Positions 50,678-59,865 of a DNA stretch of 64,000 bases are shown piece after piece. The stretch is from an uncultured Maribacter sp. (GTDB taxonomy: Bacteria > Bacteroidota > Bacteroidia > Flavobacteriales > Flavobacteriaceae), in NCBI RefSeq assembly GCF_947495965.1, contig NZ_CANMBB010000008.1, positions 62,001 through 126,000 on the forward strand, read 5' to 3'. The position numbers and the translations under genes were made by a program. The notes under the pieces are model-generated. The model did no database searches. It saw only the letters and a program-made list of their open reading frames with translations, and was not told the origin of the DNA. The stretch's first letter is position 1. Every line of letters begins with the position of its first letter.

Positions 50678-51097
50678 CTATGGATGGGCAGATACCCAAA
50701 CTTCTTTATTTTTAAACATTTCTTTTTTCCAGATAGGAACACGTTCCTTTAAGGTATCAATTAAATAACGGCAAGCCTCAAAACATTCTGGTCTATGCGC
50801 AGAAGAAGCCCCAACAATAACTACAGGCTCTTCAACTTTTTTTGCGCCAACAGCATGTGCAATAACCACACTATTAAGGTTCCATTTTTTTACAGCCTCA
50901 TCTGCAATTTTTTCCATTTCTTTTAAAGCCATTACTTTATACGTTTCAAACTCTAAGGCTATAACTTCTTCATTGGCTGTAAATTCCCTAACCGTACCTA
51001 TAAAAACACAAATACCTCCACTATGTGCATGCGATAACTGCGCAAATATATTGGAAGTATCTATGGTATTTACTATTTCTATCTTTGTTTTCTTCAT
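50678..51097 (-). CDS. moaE: molybdopterin synthase catalytic subunit MoaE
   Basis: MoaE, with MoaD thiocarboxylate, converts cyclic pyranopterin monophosphate to molybdopterin. The 139-residue protein has HAHSGGICVFIGTVREFT, LEFETYKVMALKEMEKIADEA, AHAVGAKKVEEPVVIVGASSAHRPECFEACRYLID and the catalytic region KERVPIWKKEMF. It overlaps moaD by one base. Confidence 0.95.
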   Translation of the reverse strand: MKKTKIEIVNTIDTSNIFAQLSHAHSGGICVFIGTVREFTANEEVIALEFETYKVMALKEMEKIADEAVKKWNLNSVVIAHAVGAKKVEEPVVIVGASSAHRPECFEACRYLIDTLKERVPIWKKEMFKNKEVWVSAHP

Positions 51098-51336
51098 TAG
51101 CCTCCGCTTACAGGTGGTATAATAGCTATTTCATCATTCTGTCCTAAAGGTACATTATCTTTAGCATATTCATTGTTAACTGCTACTGCAAAGGATGTTA
51201 ATTTAGAAAATTCGGAATATCTAGTCATTAAATATTCTTTTAAATCATTTACCGTAGGTTTATTTACTAAATCCGAAATTAACAATTCGGAAGTACCCAC
51301 AATTTCTCTAGTTATTCCAAAAAATAAAACATTCAT
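51097..51336 (-). CDS. moaD: molybdopterin synthase sulfur carrier MoaD
   Basis: The 79-residue ubiquitin-like protein ends PPVSGG, with the C-terminal Gly-Gly that is adenylated by MoeB and thiocarboxylated. MNVLFFGITREIVGTSE and FAVAVNNEYAKDNVPLGQNDEIAIIPP fit the beta-grasp fold. It lies 15 bp after the large oxidoreductase subunit. Confidence 0.92.
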   Translation of the reverse strand: MNVLFFGITREIVGTSELLISDLVNKPTVNDLKEYLMTRYSEFSKLTSFAVAVNNEYAKDNVPLGQNDEIAIIPPVSGG

Positions 51337-51351
51337 TTTAACACCACTTAA

Positions 51352-53568
51352 TTACCCAATTATTTCTTTTGCCACCATATTTTTAGTAAATGGTTGCTTA
51401 TATATTCTTTTCCCAGTTGCCTTAGTAATTGCTATTGAAACAGCAGCTCCTGCAGGAGGTAAAGTTGGCTCCCCTAAACCAGTAGGTGATAAATCATTTT
51501 CTACAAAGTATGTTGCTACTTTTGGCGCCTCGCTATTACGGATAAGACGATAAGCACCAAAATTACTACTATCTGGCATACCATCTTTAAATTTAAAATC
51601 GCCATACATAGCATGTCCAACACCATCTACTACACCACCTTCTATTTGATTAATTGCCCCAAGCGGATTAACCACGATACCACAATCTACAGCTACAGTA
51701 ACATTTTTTACTACAGGCTTATTATTTTCTATAACCACATCGGCAACCTCAGCTACATGTGTATTATGGCAATAGTAAGCACAAAAACCTTGATAAACCC
51801 CTTCTTTTGGAGTTCTATAACCAGATTTTTCCACTACTAAATTTATCACACCTTCTAAACGTTCTGGTGAATATTGGATTTTTTCATCTTTAGTTCCTTT
51901 TACTTTTTGTAATAAATCTAATCGCATTTGTACAGGGTCTTTCTCTGCTATTTCTGCCAACTCATCAAAAAAGCTTTGTTCCGCATAGGATAAAAAGTTA
52001 GTATAAGGAGCACGCCATGCACCAGTAGTTATGTTACTTTTTAAACTTGCTACATCTACTTGATAATTTTCAATAGCGCCTGCTGGAAAAAAATTAGGTA
52101 TTAAACCATACATATTCCCATTAACTGCAGCCTCTTTTAACTGGTATCCTGTTATTTCTCCATTCTTTACGCTAGCCTTAATTCTATATTTTATTGCAGG
52201 TCTATACACCCCTGTTGTCATATCATCTTCTCTAGAAGAAACCATTTTAACAGGTTTACGAATTACATCTGCTATCTCTGCAACTTCCATTGCAAAATCT
52301 CCATATAGTCTTCTTCCAAAACCACCACCTATACGTGTCATTTCTACACTAATATCTTCCAAACTTCTATCTAACATCGTAGCAACTGCAGTTGCCAAAT
52401 CTTCTGGTGTTTGTATTGGCCCCACTAATCTTACTTTAGCATCATCTACACTAGCAAAGAAATTCATAGGTTCCATACAGTTATGTGGCAAAAATGGAGA
52501 TTCGTAAGTTCTTTCTAAAACTTTATCTGCTTGTGCAAAAGTTTTTTTTACATCTCCGTCGGAGCGCATGGTTTTAAATTTATTCCCATCTAGCAATTTT
52601 ACTAGCGCTTTATCATGAGCATCTGTACTTTCTAATGGCGAACCTTCTTTCCAAACTGCTTTTATTGCTTTTTTACCTTTCATAGCAGCCCAAGTAGAGT
52701 TTGCTATAACTACCACTTTATCACTATTACTAAGCTTAACAGACCAACCAGGCTTTTCACTGTTTAAAAGATTTCTTGCTTTTTCTCCAATAGTAATAAC
52801 ATCTAATACACCATTAATACTTTTTGCAGCAGTAGCATCAAAGGATTCTAATTCTTGCCCAAAAGCTGGAGGTCTTAAAACAGATGCATATACCATTCCC
52901 TCTTCTTTATAATCCATACCAAAAAGAGGTTTTCCACTAACAATTTTATCTATATCAACGTTTATAGCTTTAGTACCAATTATGGTATAATCTTTTGGCT
53001 CTTTAAGCGCTACATTTTCTGGAATTTCTAATAAAGCAGCTTCTTTAACAACATCTCCGTATCCTAGAGTTTCTCCACTTGCATTTGTAATTACTCCTTC
53101 CTTTGCAGAACATTCTGAAGCACTAACGCCCCACTTTGCCGCAGCAGCATTAATTAGCATTTGCCTAGCTGTAGCTCCTGTCTGGCGTAAGGCATCCCAC
53201 CCAAAACGAATAGATTGACTACCACCAGCAACCTGTCTTGTATAATTTTCTGTATCTAAAACACCTTGCTCTACAACTACATCTTTCCAAGCTACATTTA
53301 ATTCTTCTGCAATAATCATAGGCATAGAAGTTTTTACTCCCTGGCCAATTTCTGGATTAGGAGAAAAAATAGTTACCATACCATTTTCCGCAATCTTAAT
53401 AAATGCATTAAAATCTGCAAAATTTAACTTCGTTATATCTATTGGCATCTCTGCCTTTTGTTTACATGCTGTAAAAAGGTTAAAACCAATTAACAATCCG
53501 CCACTTGCTAAAGAAGAAGCTTTTAAAAACCCTCTTCTACTAAAATTAGTATTATTTTCTGTACTCAT
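51352..53568 (-). CDS. molybdopterin-binding subunit of xanthine dehydrogenase-family oxidoreductase (IorB-like)
   Basis: The 738-residue protein carries a twin-arginine signal (FSRRGFLKASSLASGG), so the folded enzyme probably leaves the cytoplasm. Blocks such as GQGVKTSMPMIIAEELNV, VAGGSQSIRFGWDALRQTGA, FLPHNCMEPMNFFA, RIGGGFGRRLYGDF and GAWRAPYTNFLSYAEQSFFDELA place it with isoquinoline 1-oxidoreductase beta-type subunits. The catalytic Glu is likely in TGLGEPTLPPAG near the C-terminus. The usual reaction is hydroxylation of aldehydes or N-heterocycles with water; the real substrate is unknown. No separate FAD subunit is present, so electrons probably pass through the 2Fe-2S subunit to a membrane acceptor. 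Confidence 0.88.
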   Translation of the reverse strand: MSTENNTNFSRRGFLKASSLASGGLLIGFNLFTACKQKAEMPIDITKLNFADFNAFIKIAENGMVTIFSPNPEIGQGVKTSMPMIIAEELNVAWKDVVVEQGVLDTENYTRQVAGGSQSIRFGWDALRQTGATARQMLINAAAAKWGVSASECSAKEGVITNASGETLGYGDVVKEAALLEIPENVALKEPKDYTIIGTKAINVDIDKIVSGKPLFGMDYKEEGMVYASVLRPPAFGQELESFDATAAKSINGVLDVITIGEKARNLLNSEKPGWSVKLSNSDKVVVIANSTWAAMKGKKAIKAVWKEGSPLESTDAHDKALVKLLDGNKFKTMRSDGDVKKTFAQADKVLERTYESPFLPHNCMEPMNFFASVDDAKVRLVGPIQTPEDLATAVATMLDRSLEDISVEMTRIGGGFGRRLYGDFAMEVAEIADVIRKPVKMVSSREDDMTTGVYRPAIKYRIKASVKNGEITGYQLKEAAVNGNMYGLIPNFFPAGAIENYQVDVASLKSNITTGAWRAPYTNFLSYAEQSFFDELAEIAEKDPVQMRLDLLQKVKGTKDEKIQYSPERLEGVINLVVEKSGYRTPKEGVYQGFCAYYCHNTHVAEVADVVIENNKPVVKNVTVAVDCGIVVNPLGAINQIEGGVVDGVGHAMYGDFKFKDGMPDSSNFGAYRLIRNSEAPKVATYFVENDLSPTGLGEPTLPPAGAAVSIAITKATGKRIYKQPFTKNMVAKEIIG

Positions 53569-53586
53569 TTTTTTTAGTTTTTAAGG

Positions 53587-54048
53587 TTATCCTATTTTCT
53601 CTGAGGCAATTGCAACTGCTTTCTGTATACGGTTATATGCAGAGCAACGGCATATATTACCATTCATTGCAATTTTAATTTCTTCTTCTGTAGGTTTAGG
53701 ATTTGTTTCTAAAAATGCCGAAGCTGTCATTATTTGACCCGCCTGGCAGTAACCACATTGTGGCACATCTACTTCTTTCCAAGCTTGTTGCACTGGATGC
53801 GAACCGTTTTCTGAAAGTCCTTCTATTGTTGTTATTTCTTTATCTTCTAGTGCAGAAACAGGCAATAGGCAACTCCTTGTTGCTGTACCATTTACATGTA
53901 CTGTACAAGCCCCACACTGCCCTATTCCACAACCAAATTTAGTACCTACTAAATCTAAATGATCTCTAAGCGCCCATAATAAGGGGGTATCTGACTCTGC
54001 TTCAACTACTTGTTTTTCTCCGTTAACTTTTAAATTGTATGTTGGCAT
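53587..54048 (-). CDS. 2Fe-2S subunit of the molybdenum hydroxylase (IorA-like)
   Basis: The 153-residue protein has a plant-type 2Fe-2S site (Cys40, 45, 48, 60 in CGIGQCGAC...C). A second 2Fe-2S site lies in the helical domain (Cys98, 101, 133, 135 in CGYC...CRC). It has no signal of its own and probably exports bound to the Tat-tagged large subunit. It is the first gene of the operon, 18 bp before that subunit. I could not find a clear TAnnTTTG element in the 120 bp upstream. Confidence 0.93.
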   Translation of the reverse strand: MPTYNLKVNGEKQVVEAESDTPLLWALRDHLDLVGTKFGCGIGQCGACTVHVNGTATRSCLLPVSALEDKEITTIEGLSENGSHPVQQAWKEVDVPQCGYCQAGQIMTASAFLETNPKPTEEEIKIAMNGNICRCSAYNRIQKAVAIASEKIG

Positions 54049-54168
54049 AATTAGTAATGATTGGATTATTAAAAAAACTTACATAAGATAGTCTAAAAAT
54101 AATTATAAAAGATACTACCTATATAGAATAAATGTATTTTTAACTTTTAATTATGTTAACACATAGGC

Positions 54169-54975
54169 TTATTTTTTATTTACTACCTGAGCATTATTTG
54201 GCATCTTAAAATACCCTTCTTTTATTAAATTTGAATTTAATACTACATTTTTAAACTCTAAAACATGGCCTGGTTCTATTAAATTTCTACCCTCATAGGT
54301 ATACCATGAAATAGATTTTGGAAGCACTACATTATTAACAGTTTGCCAATTGTTGTAATGAATCCACTTTACATTTTCAGAAACCTCGCCAGTCCTATAG
54401 GTAACAGTATACCCCAACCATTCCATCTTATACGTTTCTGGATTATAATGTAGGTAATAATTATCTTTAGAAGAGGTTCCTACACCTGAATTAAAGTTAA
54501 TTTTTATTCCAGGGAAAGACACTCCATTAAATTCTAAATCTTGGGTCTCACTATATACAATTCCATCATCCGCTAAAACAAATGGCATTGCATAAAAATA
54601 AAAATATAGATTGTGAAAAAATATTGGATCTCCTTTAAAAAGACGCTTCTCATTTAATTCCCAAATATTTTCTCCATCAAAACCAAAAGAATACCCTGGT
54701 GCATCTACCCTATCTTTTCTAGATTTTAAATCTATAGAATGTTTTTCTGAATATCCTTCTTTAGCAATTTCAAAAGTAAGCAACCTATTTTCTTTCCAAG
54801 CATTTAATCCCCCATGCGCATTAAGAACTTTCTTAAAAACATCTGGATAATTATGTAGAGCAGATGTTTCTATTTTTTCTTTCTCCTGTTTTACTGTTTC
54901 TACTTTTTTAGTATCCTCTTTACATGAAAAAAGCATAACAGATAAACACATTCCGATAATGGACTTTCTAATCAT
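54169..54975 (-). CDS. DUF6503-like lipoprotein
   Basis: The 268-residue protein has a lipoprotein signal (GMCLSVMLFSC, Cys18), a Lys/Glu-rich linker and a beta-rich domain with NAHGGLNAWKENRLLTFEI, FGFDGENIWEL and WLGYTVTYRTGEVSENVKWIHYNNWQ. The pattern of an N-terminal HGGLxxW followed by long beta-strands resembles LolA/LolB-like DUF6503 proteins of Bacteroidota. The function is not known. It is a single gene, upstream of the molybdenum operon on the same strand but separated by 120 bp. Confidence 0.65.
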   Translation of the reverse strand: MIRKSIIGMCLSVMLFSCKEDTKKVETVKQEKEKIETSALHNYPDVFKKVLNAHGGLNAWKENRLLTFEIAKEGYSEKHSIDLKSRKDRVDAPGYSFGFDGENIWELNEKRLFKGDPIFFHNLYFYFYAMPFVLADDGIVYSETQDLEFNGVSFPGIKINFNSGVGTSSKDNYYLHYNPETYKMEWLGYTVTYRTGEVSENVKWIHYNNWQTVNNVVLPKSISWYTYEGRNLIEPGHVLEFKNVVLNSNLIKEGYFKMPNNAQVVNKK

Positions 54976-55031
54976 ATTTCTTTAATTTTTTGATTTTTAG
55001 TATTGTCACTCTATTAAAGTTTGAATTACAC

Positions 55032-55039
55032 TATTTTTG
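55032..55039 (+). promoter_or_regulatory. -7 element TATTTTTG of the TrmH-family gene
   Basis: Matches TAnnTTTG, 5 bp before the ATG at 55045, so the transcript has a very short leader. It rules out an in-frame TTG start at 55021. Confidence 0.6.
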
Positions 55040-55044
55040 TAATA

Positions 55045-55845
55045 ATGAGCAAAATTAAACATTTAAGTAGTCTTCAAAATTCTTTAATTAAGAAAGTATT
55101 GCTACTCAAAGATAAATCTAGAGAACGCAAAAAAGCAGCACTTTTTGTAGCGGAAGGTCAAAGAGAGTTAGAATTAGCCCTAAAAGGAGGATATAGTATT
55201 TCTACTTTATTTTTTGAACCTTCTTTATTTTCAGAAACATCCTTAGAAAAATACAATGCTGCCAAAGAAATAATCTCTGTAAGCAAAGAAGTTTATCAAA
55301 AAATAGCCTATAGAGGTACAACCGAAGGTATAGTCGCTCTTGTTGAAAGCAAAAACAACACTTTAGAAAACTTAAAATTTAAAAACAAAACTCCCTTAAT
55401 TCTTATTGCAGAAGCCCCTGAAAAACCAGGAAATATTGGTGCTTTGTTACGAACGGCAGATGCTGCAAATTTAGATGCTGTATTAATCGCAAACCCTAAA
55501 ACAGATTTGTACAACCCTAATATTATACGTTCTAGCGTAGGTTGCGTTTTTACAGTTCCTGTAGCCATGGGGAACACCAGTGAAATTATCTCTTTTTTAA
55601 AAACCAAGAACATAGCTATTTACTGTGCGGCATTAACAGCATCTGCAAACTATACGAGCATGGATTACACAAATGCAACTGCAATTGTAGTTGGCACAGA
55701 AGCTACTGGCTTAACGGACACTTGGTTAAATGCTTCTAAAAAAAACATAATTATACCTATGGAGGGTGAAATAGACTCCATGAATGTATCCGTATCAGCT
55801 TCTATAATAATCTTTGAAGCAAAAAGACAACGCCAATTTTCTTAA
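55045..55845 (+). CDS. TrmH/SpoU-family RNA 2'-O-methyltransferase
   Basis: The 266-residue protein has an N-terminal substrate-binding part (SLQNSLIKKVLLLKDKSRERKKAALFVAEGQRELELAL). A SPOUT catalytic domain follows: PGNIGALLRTADAANLDAVLI (motif 1), IVVGTEATGLTDTWL (motif 2) and IPMEGEIDSMNVSVSASIIIFEA (motif 3). These knotted enzymes methylate 2'-OH groups in tRNA or 23S rRNA, and the exact nucleotide is not evident. The ATG at 55045 matches the family start. The M48 protease gene follows after 17 bp. Confidence 0.92.
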   Translation: MSKIKHLSSLQNSLIKKVLLLKDKSRERKKAALFVAEGQRELELALKGGYSISTLFFEPSLFSETSLEKYNAAKEIISVSKEVYQKIAYRGTTEGIVALVESKNNTLENLKFKNKTPLILIAEAPEKPGNIGALLRTADAANLDAVLIANPKTDLYNPNIIRSSVGCVFTVPVAMGNTSEIISFLKTKNIAIYCAALTASANYTSMDYTNATAIVVGTEATGLTDTWLNASKKNIIIPMEGEIDSMNVSVSASIIIFEAKRQRQFS

Positions 55846-55862
55846 TAGCAGAACTTTACACA

Positions 55863-57095
55863 ATGAATAGTACTACTTTATATTATGTAATAATTGGAAT
55901 TTTAGTTTTTCAGTTTATTCTTGAAACAATTTTAGATTATTTAAATGAAAAAAAATATAACGATCCTATACCAGAAGAACTACAAGATGTTTTTGATGCC
56001 AAAGCTTACAAAAAGTCGCAAGAATATAAAAAAACAAACTATCGTTTTGGGGTACTAACCTCTACATTTTCTTTAGCATTAACATTGGGGTTTTTACTAT
56101 TTGGAGGATTTAACTTTGTAGACCAATTTGTACACACTAGTACCAATAATTCTATTTTACAAACCCTATTATTTTTTGGTATTATATTAATAGGTAGTGA
56201 TATTATTACAACTCCTTTTTCTTATTATCAAACATTTACAATTGAAGAAAAATTTGGATTCAATACATCTACACCTGCTCTTTTTTTTAAAGATAAAATA
56301 AAAAGCTGGGTAATGATGAGTATTGTTGGCGGTAGTATTTTAGCTTTAATAGTGTGGTTTTTTCAATGGGCAAGCACTAATTTCTGGATATACACTTGGG
56401 TATTAATTTCTGTATTTACGCTATTCATGAATCTTTTTTATAGCAAATTAATAGTCCCTTTGTTTAACAAACAAAATCCTTTAGAAGAAGGAACATTAAA
56501 AAACAAGATTAAAACGTATGCACAAAAAGTGGGGTTTGCTTTAAATAATATCTATATTATAGATGGTTCTAAACGCTCTACAAAAGCTAATGCTTACTTT
56601 TCTGGATTTGGAAAAGAAAAACGAGTAACACTTTATGATACATTAGTAAATGATTTAGAAGAAGACGAAATTGTAGCTGTTCTAGCACATGAAGTTGGGC
56701 ATTATAAAAGAAAACATATAATTTTTAATTTAATTTCTTCTATTGCGCTTACTGGTTTTATGCTTTTTATTCTTTCCTTATTTATTAATAACCCAGAAGT
56801 TTCCTTGGCAATTGGAGTTTTAAAACCAAGTTTCCATGCAGCATTAATTAGTTTTGGCATTTTATATAGTCCTATTTCTGAACTAACAGGATTAGTAATG
56901 AATAGTATCTCTAGAAAATTTGAATACCAAGCAGATGATTATGCTAAAAATACCTATGCGGCAGATCCACTAATTAGTGGTTTAAAAAAACTTTCAGAAA
57001 ATAGCTTAAGTAATCTTACTCCACATCCAGCATATGTTTTTATGCATTACTCCCATCCACCATTAATTAAAAGAATACGCAATTTAAAGGAATAG
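55863..57095 (+). CDS. M48 family metalloprotease, CAAX protease (Ste24) type
   Basis: The 410-residue membrane protein has an N-terminal multi-helix domain and the zinc site VLAHEVGHYKRKH (HExxH), with a distal Glu in FEYQADDYA. The sequence FNTSTPALFFKDKIKSW and GSKRSTKANAYFSGFGKEKRVTLYDTLV are typical of Ste24/CAAX endoprotease-type enzymes. In bacteria these probably act in membrane protein quality control. It is likely co-transcribed with the RNA methylase gene. Confidence 0.93.
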   Translation: MNSTTLYYVIIGILVFQFILETILDYLNEKKYNDPIPEELQDVFDAKAYKKSQEYKKTNYRFGVLTSTFSLALTLGFLLFGGFNFVDQFVHTSTNNSILQTLLFFGIILIGSDIITTPFSYYQTFTIEEKFGFNTSTPALFFKDKIKSWVMMSIVGGSILALIVWFFQWASTNFWIYTWVLISVFTLFMNLFYSKLIVPLFNKQNPLEEGTLKNKIKTYAQKVGFALNNIYIIDGSKRSTKANAYFSGFGKEKRVTLYDTLVNDLEEDEIVAVLAHEVGHYKRKHIIFNLISSIALTGFMLFILSLFINNPEVSLAIGVLKPSFHAALISFGILYSPISELTGLVMNSISRKFEYQADDYAKNTYAADPLISGLKKLSENSLSNLTPHPAYVFMHYSHPPLIKRIRNLKE

Positions 57096-57139
57096 TTTTT
57101 GTTGTATACCAATAAAGAATGTATTAATTTTAATGTAGT

Positions 57140-59344
57140 ATGACGGATGTAGAAATAGAAAAAGAGAATAAACAAATTGCAAAGCAATACAAAGAGTTGC
57201 TTCGTATTAGCTACCAAACATTGTCTGATGATGATAAGAAGCTAATACGTTCCGCTTTTGAAATTGCTGTAGATGCCCATAAAGACCAACGTAGAAAATC
57301 TGGCGAAGCTTATATTTTTCATCCTATTGCGGTTGCAAAAATTGTAGCATCAGAAATTGGTTTAGATGCTGTTTCTATAGCATCTGCCCTATTACATGAT
57401 GTGGTTGAAGACACGGAATATACGCTAGATGATATAGACCGTATGTTTGGAGAAACCGTTGCACGTATTGTAGATGGTCTTACAAAAATAGCGCATCTAA
57501 AAAAAGACATGAATATCTCCCAACAAGCGGAGAACTTTAGAAAAATGCTATTAACCCTTAATGATGATGTAAGAGTAATTATTATTAAGATTGCAGACCG
57601 TTACCACAACATGCTTACCATGGATTCCATGCCAGAGCATAAGCAAGTTAAAATAGCATCAGAAACTCTCTATATTTATGCGCCACTAGCACATAGAATT
57701 GGCCTATATAATATTAAAACAGAACTAGAAGATTTAAGTCTTAAATACACAGAACCTAATGTGTATAGAGATATAAAAAGTGAAATAGAAGACTCTAAAG
57801 AGGACAACCTAGCATACATTGATGCCTTTTCTGATGTAATTGATACTTCTTTAAAGAAAGAAGGACTAAACTACATTATAAAAGGGCGCATGAAATCTAT
57901 CTTTTCTATTCGTAAGAAAATGAAGGTTCAGAATGTTGTCTTTGATGAAATATATGACAAGTTTGCAATTCGAATTATTTATAAATCGGACCGAGCAAAT
58001 GAAAAGTTTTTAGCATGGAAAATATACTCCATCGTAACAGACCACTTTACTCCTAACCCAGTACGTTTACGAGACTGGATTTCTTCTCCAAAATCTACAG
58101 GCTACGAGGCGTTACACATAACCGTAATGGGACCAAAAAGACGTTGGGTAGAAGTTCAAATTAGAAGTGAGCGCATGCATGAAATTGCAGAAAAAGGATA
58201 TGCTGCACACTTTAAATACAAACATGGCGACCAAAAAGAACAAGGTATAGAAGTTTGGCTAAATCGTTTACAGGAAGCTTTAGAAAATGCGAACACGAAT
58301 GCTGTAGATTTTGTTGAAGAATTTAAATTAAACCTATACTCTAAAGAAATATTTGTTTTTACCCCAAAAGGAGAATTAAAGTCTTTGCCTAAAGGAGCTA
58401 CTCCTTTAGATTTTGCATTTAGCATACACACCCAAGTTGGTATGCGAACTCGTGGAGCAAAAGTAAACGGAAAGCTTATACCATTAAATACGACTCTTAA
58501 TAGTGGCGACCAAGTAGAAATTATTACTTCAGAACAAGCAAAACCTAATCAAAACTGGTTAGATTATGCCACAACGGCAAGAGCAAGAGCCAAAATTAAA
58601 TCTTCCTTAAGAGAAGAGAAAAAAGCTATGGCTCTGGAGGGCAAGGAAATTTTGCGTAGAAAATTAAAATCGCAAAAAATTACCCTTAATGAAGATACTA
58701 TTAACAAAATGGTTACTTTTTTTAAGCTAAAAACCAGTTTGGATTTATTTTATAGAATTGGTATTGGCTCTATAGATAACCAAATGCTTAAAGACTTTGC
58801 TTCTTCTTACAGCAATGCCTTTATAAGTTTCTTTAAAAATAAAATTAGAAGAAGTCCTGTTCCTGAAAATGTAGACAAAGATGAAATTACAAGTAAATAT
58901 GATGTATTAGTATTTGGAAAGGAAGAAGAAAAATTAGACTATACCTTATCCCAATGTTGTAACCCAATTCCTGGAGACCCAGTTTTTGGTTTTGTTAGCG
59001 TATCTGATGGAATAAAAGTGCATAAAAAAAACTGTCCAAATGCTATTTCGCTTCAGTCTAATTATGCTTATAGAATTATTACAGCAAAATGGATAGATTC
59101 TTCTCAAGAGGAATTTAAATCCGATATTATGCTTACAGGTATAGACAATCTTGGACTTGTTAGTCAAATCACAGAAATGATATCTAAAAACATGCATGTA
59201 AATATTAAACATATAAGTTTTAACACAGATGGCGGCACATTTAAAGGAAAAATAACGGTAGTAGTAAAAAATATTGCAATCCTTAAAAAATTAATAGGGA
59301 ACCTAAAACAAATTAACGGCATTGATAAAGTAACAAGACTATAG
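57140..59344 (+). CDS. RelA/SpoT bifunctional (p)ppGpp synthetase/hydrolase
   Basis: The 734-residue protein has the full RSH layout. An HD hydrolase domain comes first (GEAYIFHPIAVAKIVA, ALLHDVVEDTEYT, KIADRYHNMLTM). A synthetase domain follows (KGRMKSIFSIRKKMK, DKFAIRIIY, RDWISSPKSTGYEALHITV), then TGS (IFVFTPKGELKSLPKGATPLDFAFSIH), a Cys/His zinc-type region (SQCCNPIPGDPVFGFV) and a C-terminal ACT domain. HD residues look intact, so both activities are expected. It sets growth-rate and starvation control of transcription. Its neighbours are the M48 protease upstream and a Fur-like regulator downstream. Confidence 0.94.
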   Translation: MTDVEIEKENKQIAKQYKELLRISYQTLSDDDKKLIRSAFEIAVDAHKDQRRKSGEAYIFHPIAVAKIVASEIGLDAVSIASALLHDVVEDTEYTLDDIDRMFGETVARIVDGLTKIAHLKKDMNISQQAENFRKMLLTLNDDVRVIIIKIADRYHNMLTMDSMPEHKQVKIASETLYIYAPLAHRIGLYNIKTELEDLSLKYTEPNVYRDIKSEIEDSKEDNLAYIDAFSDVIDTSLKKEGLNYIIKGRMKSIFSIRKKMKVQNVVFDEIYDKFAIRIIYKSDRANEKFLAWKIYSIVTDHFTPNPVRLRDWISSPKSTGYEALHITVMGPKRRWVEVQIRSERMHEIAEKGYAAHFKYKHGDQKEQGIEVWLNRLQEALENANTNAVDFVEEFKLNLYSKEIFVFTPKGELKSLPKGATPLDFAFSIHTQVGMRTRGAKVNGKLIPLNTTLNSGDQVEIITSEQAKPNQNWLDYATTARARAKIKSSLREEKKAMALEGKEILRRKLKSQKITLNEDTINKMVTFFKLKTSLDLFYRIGIGSIDNQMLKDFASSYSNAFISFFKNKIRRSPVPENVDKDEITSKYDVLVFGKEEEKLDYTLSQCCNPIPGDPVFGFVSVSDGIKVHKKNCPNAISLQSNYAYRIITAKWIDSSQEEFKSDIMLTGIDNLGLVSQITEMISKNMHVNIKHISFNTDGGTFKGKITVVVKNIAILKKLIGNLKQINGIDKVTRL

Positions 59345-59367
59345 AAGAATGTATCAAAATTTAGCTG

Positions 59368-59375
59368 TACATTTG
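59368..59375 (+). promoter_or_regulatory. -7 element TACATTTG of the Fur-like gene
   Basis: Matches TAnnTTTG, 22 bp before the ATG at 59398. Confidence 0.5.
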
Positions 59376-59397
59376 CACATTAATGCTGTAAAAAAGT

Positions 59398-59853
59398 ATG
59401 GCTCAGAATAAGAATCAAGACATTGTAAAAAACGTTTTTACCACTTTCCTAGAAGAAAATGGGCATAGAAAAACACCCGAACGTTACGCTATTCTTCAAG
59501 AAATATATGAAAGTGAGGATCATTTTGATATAGAATCTCTCTATATTAATATGAAAAACAAAAACTATCGTGTAAGTAGAGCAACGCTATACAACACTAT
59601 AGAACTTCTTATGGATTGTAAGTTGGTTCGTAAACACCAATTTGGAAAAAACCAGGCACAATACGAAAAATCATATTTTGACAGACAGCATGACCATGTT
59701 ATTTTAACAGACACTGGTGAGGTTATGGAATTTTGTGACCCTCGTATTCAATCTATAAAAAAAACAATAGAAGAGGTTTTTGATATTAAAATTAACAACC
59801 ACTCCTTATACTTTTACGGAACAAAAAATAAAACAAATAATAAAACCAATTAA
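59398..59853 (+). CDS. Fur-family transcriptional repressor
   Basis: The 151-residue protein has the winged-helix of the family ([51 protein letters not shown]) and the metal-binding region [19 protein letters not shown]. The usual CxxC structural-zinc pairs are absent: the motif that normally reads HDHLICxxCG is [10 protein letters not shown], and no second CxxC follows at the C-terminus, which is Lys/Asn-rich. The regulatory metal site (His residues, Glu) seems kept. Whether it senses iron, zinc or peroxide is unknown. purA starts 12 bp downstream, a pairing common in flavobacteria. Confidence 0.88.
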   Translation: MAQNKNQDIVKNVFTTFLEENGHRKTPERYAILQEIYESEDHFDIESLYINMKNKNYRVSRATLYNTIELLMDCKLVRKHQFGKNQAQYEKSYFDRQHDHVILTDTGEVMEFCDPRIQSIKKTIEEVFDIKINNHSLYFYGTKNKTNNKTN

Positions 59854-59865
59854 CTAGTTACTTAA

